A stretch of 64,000 nt of DNA from Antedon mediterranea (lineage: Eukaryota > Echinodermata > Crinoidea > Comatulida > Antedonidae). Positions 25,948 through 35,861 of this stretch are shown here, one piece after another. The notes under the pieces were generated by a model. The model saw only the letters and a list, made by a program, of their open reading frames with translations, made no database searches and was not told the origin of the DNA. The stretch is from positions 24,578,001-24,642,000 of the forward strand of contig NC_092674.1 of NCBI RefSeq assembly GCF_964355755.1, read 5' to 3'. Position 1 is the first letter of the stretch; the number at the start of each line of letters is the position of its first letter. The translations under genes were made by a program, and so were the position numbers.

Positions 25948-26103
25948 TCAAGAATGAGTTTGCTTGGTGCTGACGGTTGCCCACCAAATCGGGAGATCAA
26001 AACAAAGATTGTAGATCATTGGCTCTGACGTCACTGCAAAGTATTCTTGTGGAATTTGCTGATTGCCTACCAAGTGCAGTACCACGGGATTTTTATTTTT
26101 AAT
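25948..26103 (-). CDS. BRICHOS-like gene, last coding exon
   Basis: 52 codons including the stop. Acceptor TTCCCAG precedes ATTAAAAAT. Carries the second conserved Cys (YNLCFDLPIWW) and ends TKQTHS then TGA. Confidence 0.6.
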   Translation of the reverse strand: MKNKNPVVLHLVGNQQIPQEYFAVTSEPMIYNLCFDLPIWWATVSTKQTHS

Positions 26104-29100
26104 CTGGGAAAACAAAATAAATGTTATCGTAATATCAGTGTATAAATTGGAGTAAATTCAATAGAAAGTTGAATATGTTTGCTTAAAAATTAAAAAGTAA
26201 GATGAAATAGCCTCTTTGATTCATCAAGCCTCTATTTTAAAACATTCTTATCCCAAAGTAGGCCTACACCAAGTCACTATCCAGTGCTATCTACCAGTGC
26301 CCATTTAGGCTTAGTTTGTGTTGGTCTCTAGGCCTACCCACAATCAATAGCCAGTAATAACTGTCCCCACAAAACCAATTACTACCTGGTAAATATCTAA
26401 AACTAAGCAATACTATAACACTTCTAGTGCTAACATTAGTAACGTTTATTAAGTATTCCAGCGATTCAGGTGAAATATGTAGAGTTACCTTAGATATAAG
26501 TTGAATGGTATTGCTAGCTTTATTTACATAACACGTTCCATCATTTTTAACAACAATCAAATCCTGTGGAAAAAAAAATACAATTATGTAAAAATCTGAT
26601 ATAGTTTTGTGCATGGCTGAATACAATACGATGCAATAATTATGTATTCAACAAAAATATGAAATGATAGCAATTTAATAAATGAAACATACTTTGTCCC
26701 GAAAAATAAATTTCTAGACAAACCTTGGTTTTAGCAGATGGAGATGATTGAGAAAACAAAATGTATGCATCTAATATGTTTAACAATTAAAAAAAAAATC
26801 AGTGATTTCTTTTGTTAATACTTCAGTCTAAAAATTCCGTTTCACTTTACAATCTAAGAAGTCATTACTAATTTTGTTTAATATCTTTTTTTTTATCTGA
26901 ATAATATTATTATTTAATTAATTATATATAACATTTAGATTTTATCGTATTATATAACGTATATATATATACCTTTTTTAAACTAAATATTTGAATGATC
27001 GATTTTCTGACTTTTTGGGTTGTTAGTATCTTGGTCGATTTTGTCTTACAAAGAGACCCGAGTTCAATTCCCGACAACTCCCAGTCTACTCCGGTTTAAA
27101 TGGTTGAAAATACTAGGAAGGATAAAGGCGGCGTGGAAAGAAACTGAGGCTTAGTAAATGAGCTCATAACAGTTCATTACCTACGTTCAGAAATGAATAC
27201 ACCCTTCAGTAAATCAAATAAATACATGAATTTACTATGTTAATCTTATGAAAGTTAAAGAACATTTTAATTGTTATATCAACTTTTTTAAATGTTAGTG
27301 CAGTGGTCCCATTGATAAACATTATGTTATATAATCAGTTCATGTAGTTGTTGTGTAATTAAAATAACAGTAAGCTATTTGACCGGAGTTTCTTATTTTT
27401 CAATATTCTTTGTGCGTCGATTATTTTCTCTTTGCGTACATTAAGGAGTGGATGGATACTAGAAAATGAAACATCTTAACCGATGAAGCAGACAGGGCTG
27501 ATGAGCCGTACCTGTTGATGGCAACGACTGTACAGGTCATTAGGTTTGTGATTTTCTACCTTAAAATCAACATGTATTTGTTAGTACGTAACCAAAGTAA
27601 GAAAAATACACAGTGCATTTTGACACTTAAAGCTCCGCTCACACTGAGCCCTAATTCGGTCCGGTGGCTAGAAAAATATTCGGGATACGTTACTTTGTTT
27701 CGGTGACACACGAATGATTTGTACAATGAATGAGTATATGTGAACGGTTTATATTTTGAAACACTACTTGTAGCTCTGTCTACACAGTAAAACTAGTTTG
27801 ACAAAAATAGTGTGCCCAAATATGGTAGTGATGCTAAAAAATGGATGACATCATCATATCCATATATTATGGGCACATCATATTTTTTGGTCATATAATG
27901 TGTGATAGTGTAGACAGAGGTTAAAGTTATGTTAATTTGTGTGTATATTCGGTTCTATGTTGTACATTACGAAGTAAAATTCAAGTTGAGTAAAGCCTTG
28001 TCTACACTACACATAATGATGTCATATCACTACCATATTTGGGAATATCAATATCATATTTGGGCACATCACACTTTTTTTGTGAAACTAGTTTGATAGT
28101 GGAGACAGAGCTTTAGAAATATCAAATCATTAATCTATTTTTAAACTAAAAACCAAAATCAGTTTCTTTGTTTACTGATATTTATAATGTCAACATTTTA
28201 TTCTGACTTTAAATGCACCTTAGCAATTTCATTTAAAGACGTATTTGATAGGTAAAGATAATAAATTGGCCTTTTAGTGATCAAATAAACACATCAATTT
28301 AGCAATTATTGGACCAATTTATCCTACTAATAATGAAGATGTCTTAATCGTTGGACACAAACATATCAACTGCTGTACAAGCACTGGACAGTTGTCCACA
28401 CATTCATACTCGGCGATGGGTAATTTTAACGCTAATCATTAACGAAACTAATTACCTTGTTTCCGTCGACGATTATAGTTGATATTTCATTGTCCTCCTC
28501 CAGGGTTATGACGTGGATGTTTTGAGAGTTGTTAACATGTTCAGTCTCTGTTATAATACGACTGTGATGTTTGAATGTTATGCCATCCTAAATAGAACAT
28601 TAATGACATCTTTAGTTAAATAACAAATCATGAAAAATACATGTTTATCAACGAAATACATTTGTTATTGTATAACATTTTTGGAATTTAAAAAAGGCCA
28701 TTCAGTTATAATTATAATACTAATCTAGTAAAAATAATCTTATCTCGCTCAGTAGGCTAAATAAGTATTTCGTTGTAGGCCTATATGTAATATGTTTAGG
28801 CCTATTTGATAAATGAACTGAACAATATTCAGTCATCAATATCTTCAAATAATCCACGTATCAACTCATACTATTTAATCACCCGATTCTGCTACTGTCA
28901 ATAGGTATGTATCTGTATAACTATCACCAAGTGTATGCTGTCTGCATAAATGCTGTACTTTTTCTATAGTTATACAGATATCACCTAGGGACAGTAGCAG
29001 AATCGGTTGATTTAATTGGTATTTCAATAAAATGGATGTCATCATCACTATCATTATCATTATCATCACCATCCGACGTCATCTTCTGAGCATCGAATGC

Positions 29101-30858
29101 AAAATCATGTAAAACCTCCAGGGAGAGAGGGAGGGGATAATGCATACATAAGGGGGTAAATACATAGGCCTACATACATATCAATAAAAATAACAAAAGC
29201 AAAAAAACATTATTAATTTACTTTAAATTTCTATGTCAATGGTAATAACCTATGTTGATCTCATGGATCTGAGACAACAATTTGTATCAGTATGCACTGT
29301 ATACTCCACTCCCAAAGACTATAGTATAATAAGACTGAACGGAAATGTCACTTAAGAAGGATTGTGAATGAATTCGCTTATGGTTTGGCAATATATAAAA
29401 GCAAAACTAAAGACACAAATATTCGAAAAGAAAAATGTTGATATTCGTGTCCTTTGAACTTTCTCCGCCGTCATTCAATACATGTTTAGTATTCAAGACA
29501 TGAATGTTGATCGGACTTTAATACTAATTGCTGTTGCTAATTATTAGCTTATTTTTGTGCTTATATAACTTCAATTAAATCAAACAATGAGATTAGATAA
29601 ATACCTCAGAACGATCTTCACCAAACCGCTGGCTGCTGCTTACGTCACTGAGAAGTTTTATTTTTAGTACTGGTGCCGATAACGGAACACTCTGCAATAA
29701 TAGAAACAATTAAATTAATCTAAATTTAATGGTTTCCAGATTAATAAAAACATTAAACACTGTCAAACATTAATCAGATTATTGATTTATATTCAGAATC
29801 AATAAAAAGTACAATATTCTTAATACGAGCTTTATTACATCTCTTAATATTGAAGTATGGTTAAAAGAATTAGAACGTGGGTTAACAGAGACCAATATAA
29901 ATAATTTATTACCATTTTTTTTTTGGTATACAATAAAATTAAATCAAAGATGTTTCAATATAATGATTTATTAATCATCTTGCAACAATATTAATGTTAT
30001 TATGAAAGATAATGTTGATTTATATGTGATAAACATAAGTAATGAGAAATACTGTAATATCAAAGTATGTATTACTGTGTGAATTTGTTTGTGTTTTTCC
30101 TGAGAGACAATCTATATCCAAATTGATTTTGTTGTCTCAGTTTTTTGCAATATTAATAACAAAATAACTGAGTAAGATGTTTTGCGCTGCTCTGACGTAT
30201 TTTTACTTATACTAAATACATTGTGAAAAAATACGCTAGTAATTCTCTGGTGGGACTCGAACCCAGGACCGCCAGATCACTAGCCTGGCGTTCATACCTC
30301 TAGACCACAACTGAGGCCAGGTAAGCAGCGGGTACTGTACCGACAGGATTGTAATTGCTTGTAACTATGGAGTAGCTTTGCGTCAGGGTGTTGTTGAGTA
30401 ATTGGTCAGATGTTTTGCCTTACTCTATTTTTACTTTATTGAGAATACTTGCGAACAATAACTGAATTGTGAACAAGAAGAAAAACAACTTACTGACGTC
30501 ACATTGCAGCATATTGTAGTTAAAATAGTCAGGTAAACTAACAATGACGTTAAATCCTTTAAACAAACAATAATATAAAAAGATTGAAATTTATTTTTTG
30601 TCCAAAGTAAAGAATATTAAATCAAATTGTGGTAACGATATTATTTATAATAATCACTAGACATATTAGGCTTATGTACGTGTGAGTAATACCTAGGCCT
30701 ATGAGGAATATGTAGGCCTACCCGAATTTCACTCGCAACACACATTGTAACAATCAATTAAATCTCTTTTTTTTATTTGAACCCAGGCCTGCTTCCTTGT
30801 TTAATAAATGTATTGTGCCTACCTTACGACCCATTGTCACGTCCTTTTTATAAGTTCG
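25948..30858 (-). CDS. BRICHOS-like domain protein (spliced, minus strand)
   Basis: Exons in transcript order: possible first coding exon within 30823-30858 ending MGRK, then 29605-29691, 28456-28587, 26489-26563 and 25948-26103, ending in TGA. All joins are phase 0 and use GT-AG. The C-terminal part fits the BRICHOS pattern: an Asp (IIVDGNKD), about 15 residues, then a conserved Cys in GTCYVNK, and a second Cys near the end in NLCFDLP. In ITM2, chondromodulin and surfactant protein C this domain sits on the lumenal side of a membrane protein and acts as an intramolecular chaperone. No signal peptide or membrane segment is visible in these exons, so an N-terminal exon may be missing or misplaced. 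The C-terminus after the second Cys is short, about 16 residues. The domain call is by pattern recognition; subfamily is not determined. Confidence 0.55.
26489..26563 (-). CDS. BRICHOS-like gene, exon with first conserved Cys
   Basis: 25 codons (DLIVVKNDGTCYVNK onward) between a pyrimidine-rich acceptor ending CCACAG and donor AAG|GTAACT. Phase 0 at both ends. Confidence 0.65.
27015..27085 (+). repeat. Decayed tRNA-derived SINE head
   Basis: A weak box A (TTAGTATCTTGG) lies about 35 bases before a good box B (GAGTTCAATTCC). It sits in an intron of the minus-strand gene. Confidence 0.35.
27772..27923. repeat. Palindromic MITE (AGCTCTGTCTACAC family), copy 1
   Basis: Left arm AGCTCTGTCTACAC, TAGTTTGACAAAAA, AATATGGTAGTGAT; right arm GGGCACATCATATTTTTT and GATAGTGTAGACAGAG. 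The arms are nearly complementary over most of the element. Confidence 0.8.
27993..28115. repeat. Palindromic MITE, copy 2
   Basis: AAGCCTTGTCTACACTAC at left, and TAGTTTGATAGTGGAGACAG then AGCTTTA at right. Internally ACCATATTTGGG occurs twice. It lies only 70 bases from copy 1. Confidence 0.8.
28116..28455. other. Intron of the BRICHOS-like gene, nothing recognised
   Basis: AT-rich, no repeat or RNA gene recognised. Confidence 0.4.
28456..28587 (-). CDS. BRICHOS-like gene, exon before the first Cys
   Basis: 44 codons (DGITFKHHSR onward, ending IIVDGNK). Acceptor ATTTAG, donor AAG|GTAATT, phase 0 at both ends. Contains the Asp expected upstream of the first BRICHOS Cys, and one N-linked glycosylation sequon (NNS). 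Confidence 0.65.
28883..29006. repeat. Foldback element or hairpin
   Basis: CCGATTCTGCTACTGTC (28883-28899) pairs exactly with GACAGTAGCAGAATCGG (28990-29006). Nested inside, TATCTGTATAACTAT pairs with ATAGTTATACAGATA. The total is 124 bp with a loop of about 45 bases. It lies in an intron of the BRICHOS-like gene. Confidence 0.65.
29080..29600. other. Intron, nothing recognised
   Basis: No gene, RNA or clear repeat seen. A short GGGAGAGAGGGAGGG purine tract lies near 29120. Confidence 0.4.
29605..29691 (-). CDS. BRICHOS-like gene, upstream exon
   Basis: 29 codons (SVPLSAPVLKIKLL onward) between acceptor TTGCAG and donor GAG|GTATTT, phase 0 at both ends. This would be the linker between a membrane or signal segment and the BRICHOS domain. 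Confidence 0.55.
29700..30240. other. Intron, nothing recognised
   Basis: AT-rich. A membrane or signal exon of the BRICHOS-like gene could be hidden here but none stands out. Confidence 0.35.
30247..30326 (-). repeat. tRNA-like sequence, probably a SINE head
   Basis: On the minus strand a good box A (TGGTCTAGAGG), an anticodon-type stem-loop (CCAGG CTAGTGA TCTGG) and a perfect box B (GGTTCGAGTCC) are present. The flanking bases do not pair as an acceptor stem, so a working tRNA gene is unlikely. Confidence 0.55.
30327..30822. other. Intron, nothing recognised
   Basis: No gene feature seen apart from several AGGCCTA motifs near 30670-30720. Confidence 0.35.
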
Positions 30859-30999
30859 GGCTAAAAGAAAAATTGTTTGTGAATGAACGATGCAACCTAT
30901 AGGCTCCTGACGTTTATATCCGCTTCTTTTTTCTCTCTTTTTGTGGTTTTTTAACAATTTAGTGTGATTATATACCATTTTGCAGACGGGATTTTGCAC

Positions 31000-31921
31000 A
31001 ATGGTAATTCTATTTATAAAATTATCTCATACTGTAGATTCATTGTTAAAAACCTATTGTTGTACTATTTTAAGGGTTAGCGTAATATTTCTATTTAAAT
31101 CCTAACAATTGATTACAGTTTTAAAATTCTTTATTCAAAATAGTTGTTTACAGAAAAAGTCTTACGTGGTAAGATAATAAATCCATTTTTTTTTTTGGAA
31201 TTCTTAGTCAAAGGGACAATACATCTTTAATATTAAAACTATGATAAATTTTGATTTTGAAAAACAATTGTCTGATGTTTTACAAAATATTTAAATTCCT
31301 TTGGTATAGATCAATACATTTTAATTTAATTGATTATACCATGGATTAAAGAATTCTTTAATCCATGATTATACAAACATATTGAAAAATAATTGTTAAA
31401 TAGCGTCACCAACTATATTCAATTACATCATATGCGCGCGCGAAACCAAGAAAAATAAAATCTCTGTTCTGTAGCTCTGCTGTTCATGTTGTGTGAATGT
31501 TTTGATTTTACGATCAACAACTTTAAATAAAGTTAAATTCAAAAAGGTTGGGTAATAATGTACTTGTTAATAATGTACTTTGGTCTAATATACATTGTAA
31601 TTATGTGACTGCTATGATTATTTTTTGGGGATAAAGTAGGTTTAATAATGTTTATTTTGCCAAGTAGTTACCTAGGCCTAGGCCCAGTTGATATTCATTG
31701 CACTTCACTGTGACTTGGTTGTTGGTCGACTGACGGCAGTGGCAGGGGTCCACTCAACTGTACCTACTAGGCCTAGCCTACTACTTGGTAGTCAATGTCG
31801 TTTTGGTGTGTGTTAGGCTAAAATAATGTATAAAATGTTCTGTTATTAATATTAATTATTGAATTATATTGATTGAAATATTAAATAATTGTGTGATTTT
31901 GATTTATTTGTTTTTTAGGGG
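31000..31921. other. Region upstream of the TMEM86-family gene
   Basis: Contains a MITE end (GGGACAATACATCTTTAA, 31214-31231), a perfect 26-base palindrome (31341-31366), a short GCGCGCGCG run near 31434 and some AGGCCT motifs. The promoter and any 5' exon of the downstream gene should lie here, but I could not place them. A good acceptor (TTTTTTAG) sits just before the ATG. Confidence 0.4.
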
Positions 31922-32581
31922 ATGGATCATCGTATTAAAAAAGCTTTACCATATATTATCTACTGTTTATTATATATTGTGTACTATGAATATATGTATC
32001 CAGAAACATCATCCAGAAAAGTACCCTTTAAAGCCATTCCGTTGATTTATCTTTGCATCATTAACAATTTCAGTGCACTTAAACAAACGCGATACAATCG
32101 TGCCGTCTTTTTCGGGATTATTTTCACCTTGTCAGGTGATGGTTGTATGACGAAACCTGAAGAATACCTTGTCCATGCTCTATTTTCTTACACTCATGCT
32201 CATATTGCGTTCATCATAGGATTTGGCTTCACTCCAATAGCTCTAAACATCTGCACGATTGTCGTCCCACTTGGACTTGCAATGTATGCTTACATTAACC
32301 CGGGATTGGTCGGCGCGTTGATGTACCTAGTGGCGATATACATAGCCATTTTATGTTTAATGTTGTGGAGGAGTCTTGCTCGTGCTTACTATACCTCGCA
32401 CGCGGCGGAGCGTACACTAAGCGGGAAGATTCTAGGAGTAATTGGAGTTCTTTTTGTGATTTTATCTAATTTTAACCTAGCCGTTGATATTTTCTTGGAA
32501 GTCAAACCTAATCATATGGAAGTGTTTATTTCTGTTCCTCATTACCTTGGGCAGCTGATGCTCGTTTTATCTGCACTGTGA
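31922..32581 (+). CDS. TMEM86/YhhN-family membrane protein (lysoplasmalogenase-like)
   Basis: 219 codons in one exon, a usual length for the family. The protein is strongly hydrophobic with about eight membrane segments. Family landmarks are FTLSGDGCM (residues 68-76, with the conserved Asp at 73), THAHIAFIIGF (91-101) and a C-terminal PHYLGQLMLVLSAL. TMEM86 proteins hydrolyse the vinyl-ether bond of lysoplasmalogens, giving an aldehyde and a glycerophospho-base, in ER-type membranes. The late motif usually written SDxxLA reads SNFNLA here (residues 182-187), so a normally acidic position is Asn. A splice acceptor (TTTTTTAGGGG) directly precedes the ATG, implying an untranslated first exon upstream. 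The start is chosen as the first ATG after that acceptor. Family membership is well supported; activity is uncertain. Confidence 0.85.
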   Translation: MDHRIKKALPYIIYCLLYIVYYEYMYPETSSRKVPFKAIPLIYLCIINNFSALKQTRYNRAVFFGIIFTLSGDGCMTKPEEYLVHALFSYTHAHIAFIIGFGFTPIALNICTIVVPLGLAMYAYINPGLVGALMYLVAIYIAILCLMLWRSLARAYYTSHAAERTLSGKILGVIGVLFVILSNFNLAVDIFLEVKPNHMEVFISVPHYLGQLMLVLSAL

Positions 32582-33126
32582 AGAAGTGCACTATTACAGT
32601 ATATACAGTACTAATTACTCTACAGTTTTGCTATTCTTCGAAAATATTCCTGTACATTAAATTCTGCAATCATGTACTCTCAACTACCACAGTATGTACC
32701 TGTACCAGCTCTGTCATCTTTTACTTCGGCCTGAAATTTTCATTCATTTTCCTGATGGATTATTGTAAGGTACAGAATGTGCATTGAATTTTAACAGTAC
32801 TTTGTTGTGCAACCGTTTACCTGTCAACATCCTCATACATAAACTTTAGTTGCAAGTTCCTGAATTATGATACTTTTTTCAACAGTATGTTTATACTGTA
32901 ATAACTTTATTTTGCCATACTTAATGTGTGTATTTTTAATACAAGGTGCTTTTAATTTTTGTAACCTCTGACCGCATCTGTTCTACTTTTCCTTTTGTAC
33001 AATATAATATTAATACAGTAGTTTACATGGCTGGCTTATTTTTCTAGATTTTTAAACACAATTTATTAACAATATTTTTTTACATATTTATACCTTAGAT
33101 AACACATTAGCTTTTGAGAAAATAAA
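32582..33126 (+). other. Probable 3' untranslated region of the TMEM86-family gene
   Basis: Follows the stop codon and reaches an AATAAA at 33121-33126. It contains many ACAGTACT and TACAGTA motifs. The poly(A) choice is not certain. Confidence 0.4.
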
Positions 33127-33274
33127 GTAAGCCGTATGTACAACACTACTACTGTGGCTATGGATAAAATAAGCCAAGCTATAACTATTCCATAAGTAAG
33201 GTGGTTCTCTATTTTTAAACATGAAGGACACCTGTATTTCTATGCAAATAAAATTAATTAAAAATGTATTTCCC

Positions 33275-33299
33275 CCTGCCCCCCCCCCCCCCTCCCCCT
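33275..33299. repeat. Poly-C tract
   Basis: A run of mostly C of about 24 bases (CCCCCTGCCCC onward). Confidence 0.9.
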
Positions 33300-33319
33300 A
33301 AATAAATAATTAAATTTTA

Positions 33320-33590
33320 AAATGTTTTTCTTGAATATGCCTTTTTAATGTCACTATTAGTTATTCACAAAAATGTAATTTTAAAGCAAAAAAAATTGAC
33401 AAAAACAAGAAATTGACAAGTAGAAGTGAATGTGTTTTGGTTGAATTTAACAAATGTGTTCTTTCTATATTAATGAATACATTATTTGTTTTTTAACTTT
33501 ATTTAAACTGCAAAATGGCCTATTCAAAGTTTTTTTTAAATATTATTCTTATTTTTTCATGATTTTGGGGGAAAATACAATTTTGTTTTA
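33320..33590. repeat. MITE, TTTAAAGATGTATTG family, diverged
   Basis: GAATATGCCTTTTTAATGTC, TAGTTATTCAC and CATGATTTTGGGGGAAAATA correspond to internal and right-end segments of 2175-2519. Confidence 0.55.
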
Positions 33591-33987
33591 AAATAATTAT
33601 GCTACAGTACGACTACTTTGTATTTGTGATAATGAGTTTATATAATCATGAAGACTTTTTTCCTCCATAATGATTATTAACTACTATAGAGAGTATCTGT
33701 ATTATGAAGAACCATGTACAGTACATACATCAAATATATTTTTATAATACAGTACTGTTAGTGTTATATATTTTTATAATAGCCTTAGTAGTAATAAGAC
33801 GTAATACTGGTGCGTAAAAAAATGGCACCTAATTGGCCATATTCTGTGGTACAGTACTGTATCTCTACATATGAATGATGAGCTATGATTATACCAATAA
33901 AATCTGACGAAATTTTATCAATAATTTTACTAATATTTCAGACTGTACCTGGACTAAATATAAACAAGGACGATTGTCTGTACCTCA
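33591..33987. other. No gene seen
   Basis: AT-rich with several TACAGTACTG motifs. Nothing coding recognised. Confidence 0.45.
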
Positions 33988-34196
33988 TATTTTAAAGACA
34001 CCTTCCCTACAATTTGTGACATTTTGTAAGAATAATACATATATTACTTTAAAAACATTAAACCAGGTCATTTCCTGTCTTAAATGTACGTTTTATGGTA
34101 AATTATTTTAAAAAGTGAGAAACAATGCACTACCTAAGTAGCTTAATTTGTGACCTTAAATTAGATCTAAAAAACGTAGGGAAGGTGTCTTTAAGT
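33988..34196. repeat. Short deleted form of the 22.5-kb DNA element, inverted
   Basis: AAAGACACCTTCCCTAC at left and GTAGGGAAGGTGTCTTTAA at right. The inside CTTAAATGTACGTTTTATGG, GTGAGAAACAATGCACTACC and AGTAGCTTAATTTG matches 22517-23150 in the opposite orientation, with about 400 bases missing. Confidence 0.7.
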
Positions 34197-34850
34197 TAAT
34201 TAAAGGCCTCCCTATTATAGGCCCATATTTTGTGAGTGGAGAACCAGTAAAAAATGAAATTTTACTGGTCCTTTGTCTATTTAATAAAACCATAATGGAG
34301 ACCACTGTCTATAGGTTGTGGTGGGTATATTCAATATCAAATAAAAACCCACTGTATCTAAGTTACATTTCCTTTTATAAAGAACCTTTTATAGAAACTG
34401 TAACATTCCCATCATAAAATAGTGAAAACCTTGTTATGTTAACCATAAAATTTCCCTTTTGTGATTACGTACAAAATAAAAGAGATATCATAAAACAAAT
34501 GTAATATCCTACGTGAATACAATCAGAATGATGGCATGGATTATCTACCACGCTATGATTAAATCAAGTCTGAACAAAAAATGTGGATATACGTAACATT
34601 CCTTAATCTAAATGTTACATGAAGTGGAAAATATTTATACTGTAGGACATTTAAAAAAAGACTAAAAATAAAGTACTTTTTGATAAAATGTATTATACTG
34701 TTCTAGAAGAGTTAGATAAATTGTAGTTTATGGCAGTAACTGCAGTAATAAAATAATTGGATTTGATTCCTAATTTTAATTTAAACCAAAATCACCAATC
34801 TGCAAATCTACAAAATAAACTGTACAGTAGTTTTGTATACTAATCATAAT
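34197..34850. other. No gene seen
   Basis: AT-rich. A 61-codon frame at 34232-34417 has no recognisable content. Confidence 0.45.
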
Positions 34851-34851
34851 G

Positions 34852-35358
34852 ATATAATAATAATAATAATATTTATTCGGCAAAAGTTCATAAAGTACAT
34901 TTTACAATTCATCTTGCCAGGAGCAAGTAATAGGCATGAGCCCAAACAGAAAACTGCTCTTACTCCATCATTACTTATAAAATACAAAAATAACAAAACT
35001 AAGTAGCACAAATTAAGTCAAAATAAAACAAAACAAAGTTATAATGAGATACACCAATTGAAAATAAGCTGCATTGAATAAACAATATGAACAATTACAG
35101 TACAACTTAATATTTTGAGATCAAATGTTTGATGAGTTGGGCTTTAAAGTCTGAAATTGTAGCACATTGTTTAATTTCATTGGGAAGTTGCTCCCATAAT
35201 CTAGGGAAAATAACAAACGATGAATTTAAAAATTTATTCGTCTTTGCCTTCCAATGTATTAACCACCCTTCACACCTCTCACTTGATCTCACAAACTCAT
35301 TAAAGGATGATGGACAGAGGCCATGCATTATTTTAAAACCTAATGTGAGTCTATACAC
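34852..35358 (-). mobile_element. LINE 3' end (CR1/L2/Jockey-like), truncated
   Basis: On the minus strand 35358-35107 encodes 83 residues typical of the C-terminal end of a non-LTR retrotransposon polyprotein: LGFKIMHGLCPSSF, KTNKFLNSSFVIFPRLWEQL, PNEIKQ, then a stop. A 3' untranslated stretch follows and ends in an (ATT)n tail at 34852-34872. Everything upstream of this piece is missing, as usual for 5'-truncated LINEs. The related tail at 49385-49520 shares GGAGCAA and ATAGGCAT motifs. Confidence 0.75.
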
Positions 35359-35412
35359 TTTAAATATATCTTCAATACTTAAAATAGTTAGGGTCTATAT
35401 GAGTAATGTTTG

Positions 35413-35860
35413 AACTTGGTAATAAAACAAAAAAGAGTGTGATAATTATTTTGCTTTTTATTTTTAGGCATTTTACAAAGATATACTCTAGTTTTAGTTA
35501 AAATTATTATTGTAATAAAATATAACATTAACAACAAACTAAACATATTTGCTGTTTGTTCTTAATTTGTGTTAATTGGAAAACTGCACTTTTTTTTTCC
35601 AATTTTAGTATAATTGAAATTGCTTTAAATACACATTGAATACTGTGTATTTTAATTTATCCCAATTACACTTTCTTGGTATGACAGAACTCAGTTATTT
35701 TCTTTAAATATAATTTGAATTAAAATATAATTGTGATGGAAGTCCTAAAAATTAATTGGTAAATTATGTCATTTTTTAAGAAGAGCATATACGGTCACAA
35801 TGTGTGTTCCTGTTATTCAATACTGCTGTAAGTGGCTATTAAGATAAAAGACAGAATGTC
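35413..35860. other. No gene seen
   Basis: AT-rich sequence with no recognisable feature up to the minisatellite. Confidence 0.45.
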
Positions 35861-35861
35861 A

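Noticed and set aside
26291-26626. Single-exon protein of 111 codons on the minus strand
   Set aside because: Only the central 25 codons are flanked by splice sites and match the BRICHOS pattern; the rest reads into introns on both sides.
30247-30326. Functional tRNA-Thr gene on the minus strand
   Set aside because: Box A, box B and an AGT anticodon-like loop are present, but the 7-base acceptor stem does not pair and the T stem has a mismatch; a SINE head is more likely.
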